A DNA stretch of 7,451 bases, taken from Thermoplasmata archaeon. GTDB lineage: Archaea > Thermoplasmatota > Thermoplasmata > B31-G17. Positions 4,896 to 7,451 of the stretch are shown here, piece after piece; the stretch's first letter is position 1; each line of letters starts with the position of its first letter. The position numbers were made by a program, and so were the translations under genes. The notes beneath the pieces are model-generated. The model did not search any database. It saw only the letters and a list, made by a program, of their open reading frames with translations, and was not told the DNA's origin. The stretch lies in NCBI GenBank assembly GCA_003649915.1, contig QMTG01000055.1, positions 1-7,451 of the forward strand. Reading direction: 5' to 3'.

Positions 4896-7451
4896 CACCC
4901 TTCCCCTCTTTTCTTCGGTGCTTAGCCCATAGAACGAGGAGGGATGGAAGGACAAAGACCGAGGACAAGAACGAATACAGTATCGCTAGTGCTGTCATAC
5001 CACCGAATTGCTTTATTGGGGGCAATAGCGCAAACACCTGCAACCCGAAACCTGCAATCGTTGTTATGGCAGCACCGAATATTGCTGTTCCAACCCTCAT
5101 GACCGTTGTATACATGGCTTCATCCACTTCCTTGCCTTCCGCCAATTCTTCGGCAAATCTATGGGATACATGTATGCCATAAGTTATACCGAGCCCTACA
5201 GTGAGCGAGGCTATAGTTATCGTGAGCACGTTTCTTGGTATGTCTAACAGGTACATTGTGCCAAACAGCCATGCCATGCAGAAGACCATGGGAAGTGTGG
5301 TTAATACTCCAAGGATGAAGGAGCGCTCGAGCGCTAAGTACACTATGCCGAGCGCTATCAAACACATAATCAGTGTTATTATTATTGAGTTTATTTGGCT
5401 CTGATTAAGGGCATCGTGTATTAACTGCTTTAAAATTGGACCTGAGGTTATTATTGCACTGCTCACCACACTACTATCAGTTATGGGCTTTATGTCATCA
5501 CTCAGCAGCGAGCGCAACTCGTATATCTTTTTCCTATCATCGGGAACATTGACCTCCACCCTTAAAAGTGCGCCGTCGTACCCCTCCTTACCCTTATGAA
5601 TAACACTCGTTGCATCCAATGTAGCATTCTCGTATAGCCAGTCCATAAGTGCTTTCACATCGTCATCCGTCGCATTTGGCAAAAGATTGCCACTATCGTC
5701 AAAGCATTTTTCGTACATGGTGGCAAACACAGGGTCGTACCTGTAATCATTGCCTCCGGGCGTGTAGTTCGCATAGTCGTACATTAGCGATAGAATTGAG
5801 GTAACCTTCGCCTTTCCGCCTTCTGTCAGAACATACTTATCATCACTCATGTTTGCTATGCTTCTCTCCGCTGCATTTAGGAACTCTACAGTAGCAATAT
5901 TGCCCCTTACCAGAACAACAACTTCGTTTCCAAACACGTTCTCTATGCCATACTCGTCTAGCATGAAGGAAAGTTCCCTTGCTATTGGCACCTCCTCGGG
6001 CAAAAAGTCCCTTATATCAAAGCGTGTCGGGATTTGTGTGAGCGAGTAAAAGCCTGCAACTGTTATTATTACCGCAATGGCAAGCACAGCATACGGATGA
6101 TGCTCGCTCCCGACCGCCCCTAGGGACATCCACTTGTTTAGCACTCTCACACCTACGCCCCTAATTGCAGCGAGTCCTTCGCCCCCTTCAGTGCTATCGC
6201 CACCCTTAACTATGGGTTTGCCTGCCCTCTCCCTCCTCTCATCCCGCAGCACTTTGGCGGCAGGAATCAATGTGACCATTATTACAAAAGATGCGAATAT
6301 TCCAAAGGCGCAAAGGATGCCGAACTGCGATAGGGCGGGGATAGGAGATAGAGCGTTTGATAAGAATGCCACAATTGTCGTAAATGTGGCAAGGAGAAGA
6401 GCAAAGCCCACGCTTCCTATTGTCTTAACCATCGCCCCTCTCACATCAAGACCTTCCATGATCTCCTCGCGATATCGCATGGTTATGTGAATGCCAAAGT
6501 CTATCCCTAGCCCTATTATGAGTACGGGAACTGCGATTAGGAGGGGGTTAAACACATAGCCCATGAGAGAGCCAAAACCGTAAACCCATACCACAGCCAT
6601 TCCTAGCGCTATCAGGCTCATAAAAAGGTCAAACACGTTCCTGTATATTATTGCGAGTATTATTATCACAAAAATAAAGGCTAGCGTTAATATTATGTTC
6701 ATGGATTCCATGGAAGCGTCCATGATCTCATCGGATATCAAATAAACACCGAGCGTTGTGTAAACAAGCCTACCGCTGTTTTTCTCGTAATCCTCAACAA
6801 CAGAGTTTATATAAGACTCAGCATTCTCCGCCCTCTCCCTATTATTTGACAACTCCGGAGATAGTGAAAGAGATATCATCATACCAACAGCGTATATTTT
6901 ATCTGGCGGGGAGAATTCCTTGGTAAAGGAGTTATTCATAAGTTCTGCCAAAAACTTCAACTCAAATGTTGCGTTGGTATAAACATTTCTTATTATACTG
7001 TAGAGTTCGTCGTCGCTCATTGGCGAAAAGTGCAGGTTTATTGTAAAGCCCGCAAAACTCATATTTGTTATATTCCCGCCACTGAACACTACAATTTTGT
7101 CATCATACGATATGTTTGAGAACAGTTCCATCATTTCTGTTGGTGTGTAATTGCCCGTGGGCATTGCAAGTTCAAAAGCGCTAAGAGATTGCGGAATTGT
7201 GCTTGAAAGGATTGTTGCACGGGCTGAGTTCAGATTGGGAAGTATACCACTATACCATGACGCCGTGCCAGCATCTCTGCACTCCGTGCACAAATTTCCG
7301 TGTGTAAAGTTGGAAAAGTACAAATCAACTATTGCCATTGATTCATTCAGGGCTTCTGTAGCGTTCTCTTCGGCAAGTATTTCATAATTATTTACCGTGG
7401 CATTTATCGCTGATTTATCCATCCTGTAGGTAAAAACGCTCTCTTTAATTC
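4846..7451 (-). CDS. RND/MMPL-superfamily exporter, 5'-truncated
   Basis: This is an integral membrane exporter of the archaeal RND/MMPL type (predicted exporters of the RND superfamily). The frame stays open to the right edge, so the protein start and TM1 are missing; 867 residues are present. Numbering here is from the internal Met at 7420-7422. A first outside domain (1 to about 238) is followed by TM2-TM6 (about 242-388, a sterol-sensing-domain-like block), a cytoplasmic linker (390-443), TM7 (444-463), a second outside domain (about 465-676), TM8-TM12 (678-831) and a charged cytoplasmic tail. TM4 carries GLGIDFGIH with Asp308, the usual proton-relay site; the matching TM10 motif reads GLGITYGIH with Thr747 in place of Asp. 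The first outside domain has a CxxC (Cys45, Cys48). Both outside domains are rich in N-x-S/T sequons. The substrate is unknown; lipids, hydrophobic compounds or drugs are typical of the family. The PadR regulator gene overlaps its 3' end. Confidence 0.93.
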   Translation of the reverse strand, partial: IKESVFTYRMDKSAINATVNNYEILAEENATEALNESMAIVDLYFSNFTHGNLCTECRDAGTASWYSGILPNLNSARATILSSTIPQSLSAFELAMPTGNYTPTEMMELFSNISYDDKIVVFSGGNITNMSFAGFTINLHFSPMSDDELYSIIRNVYTNATFELKFLAELMNNSFTKEFSPPDKIYAVGMMISLSLSPELSNNRERAENAESYINSVVEDYEKNSGRLVYTTLGVYLISDEIMDASMESMNIILTLAFIFVIIILAIIYRNVFDLFMSLIALGMAVVWVYGFGSLMGYVFNPLLIAVPVLIIGLGIDFGIHITMRYREEIMEGLDVRGAMVKTIGSVGFALLLATFTTIVAFLSNALSPIPALSQFGILCAFGIFASFVIMVTLIPAAKVLRDERRERAGKPIVKGGDSTEGGEGLAAIRGVGVRVLNKWMSLGAVGSEHHPYAVLAIAVIITVAGFYSLTQIPTRFDIRDFLPEEVPIARELSFMLDEYGIENVFGNEVVVLVRGNIATVEFLNAAERSIANMSDDKYVLTEGGKAKVTSILSLMYDYANYTPGGNDYRYDPVFATMYEKCFDDSGNLLPNATDDDVKALMDWLYENATLDATSVIHKGKEGYDGALLRVEVNVPDDRKKIYELRSLLSDDIKPITDSSVVSSAIITSGPILKQLIHDALNQSQINSIIITLIMCLIALGIVYLALERSFILGVLTTLPMVFCMAWLFGTMYLLDIPRNVLTITIASLTVGLGITYGIHVSHRFAEELAEGKEVDEAMYTTVMRVGTAIFGAAITTIAGFGLQVFALLPPIKQFGGMTALAILYSFLSSVFVLPSLLVLWAKHRRKEGKGDGEKGSDKSSDTENIE

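Noticed and set aside
4613..5182. Plus-strand open frame of 189 codons opposite PadR and the exporter's end
   Set aside because: It is antisense to two recognisable genes and shows no domain.
6134..6490. Plus-strand open frame opposite the exporter's TM5-TM6 and linker
   Set aside because: It is a shadow of the membrane protein's codons, with no independent support.
1..7451. tRNA or rRNA genes, CRISPR arrays, insertion sequences, attachment sites
   Set aside because: No cloverleaf-like segment, spaced direct repeats, transposase or terminal repeats were seen; almost all of the window is coding.

Overview
The window is archaeal chromosomal DNA. The signs are a transketolase encoded as two separate subunits, a short transaldolase of the TalC/MipB type, strong GGAGGTGA-type Shine-Dalgarno sites, GTG starts, heavy use of AGA/AGG and ATA codons, and a large RND/MMPL-family exporter of archaeal type. 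Split transketolase beside a TalC-type transaldolase resembles Thermoplasmata and related euryarchaea, but that placement is inference from gene content only.

The left part (1-4198, plus strand) is one tightly packed gene series with gaps of only 3, 5, 1 and 6 bases. It holds the end of the transketolase N-terminal subunit, the transketolase C-terminal subunit, transaldolase, an aconitase-superfamily dehydratase large subunit (LeuC/HacA-like), and a DUF72 protein. The first three supply the non-oxidative pentose phosphate pathway, which interconverts C3-C7 sugar phosphates and gives ribose-5-phosphate and erythrose-4-phosphate. The dehydratase keeps all three Fe-S cysteines but differs at several usually conserved active-site positions. 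Its small subunit is not next to it, so its substrate is uncertain.

From 4199 to 4400 lies a 202-base gap between convergent genes. It holds pyrimidine-rich tracts and two adjacent small inverted repeats and no convincing gene.

The right part (4401-7451, minus strand) holds a large RND/MMPL exporter whose 5' end lies beyond the window, followed by a PadR-type regulator whose start overlaps the exporter's 3' end by 50 bases. This looks like an exporter-regulator operon. The exporter's predicted outside loops carry 15 N-glycosylation sequons and its cytoplasmic parts carry none.

The points most worth a second look are the altered active site of the LeuC-like protein in a sugar-phosphate operon, a 27-residue in-frame insertion in the DUF72 gene with a nested small reading frame, and the asymmetric membrane motifs and sequon pattern of the exporter.
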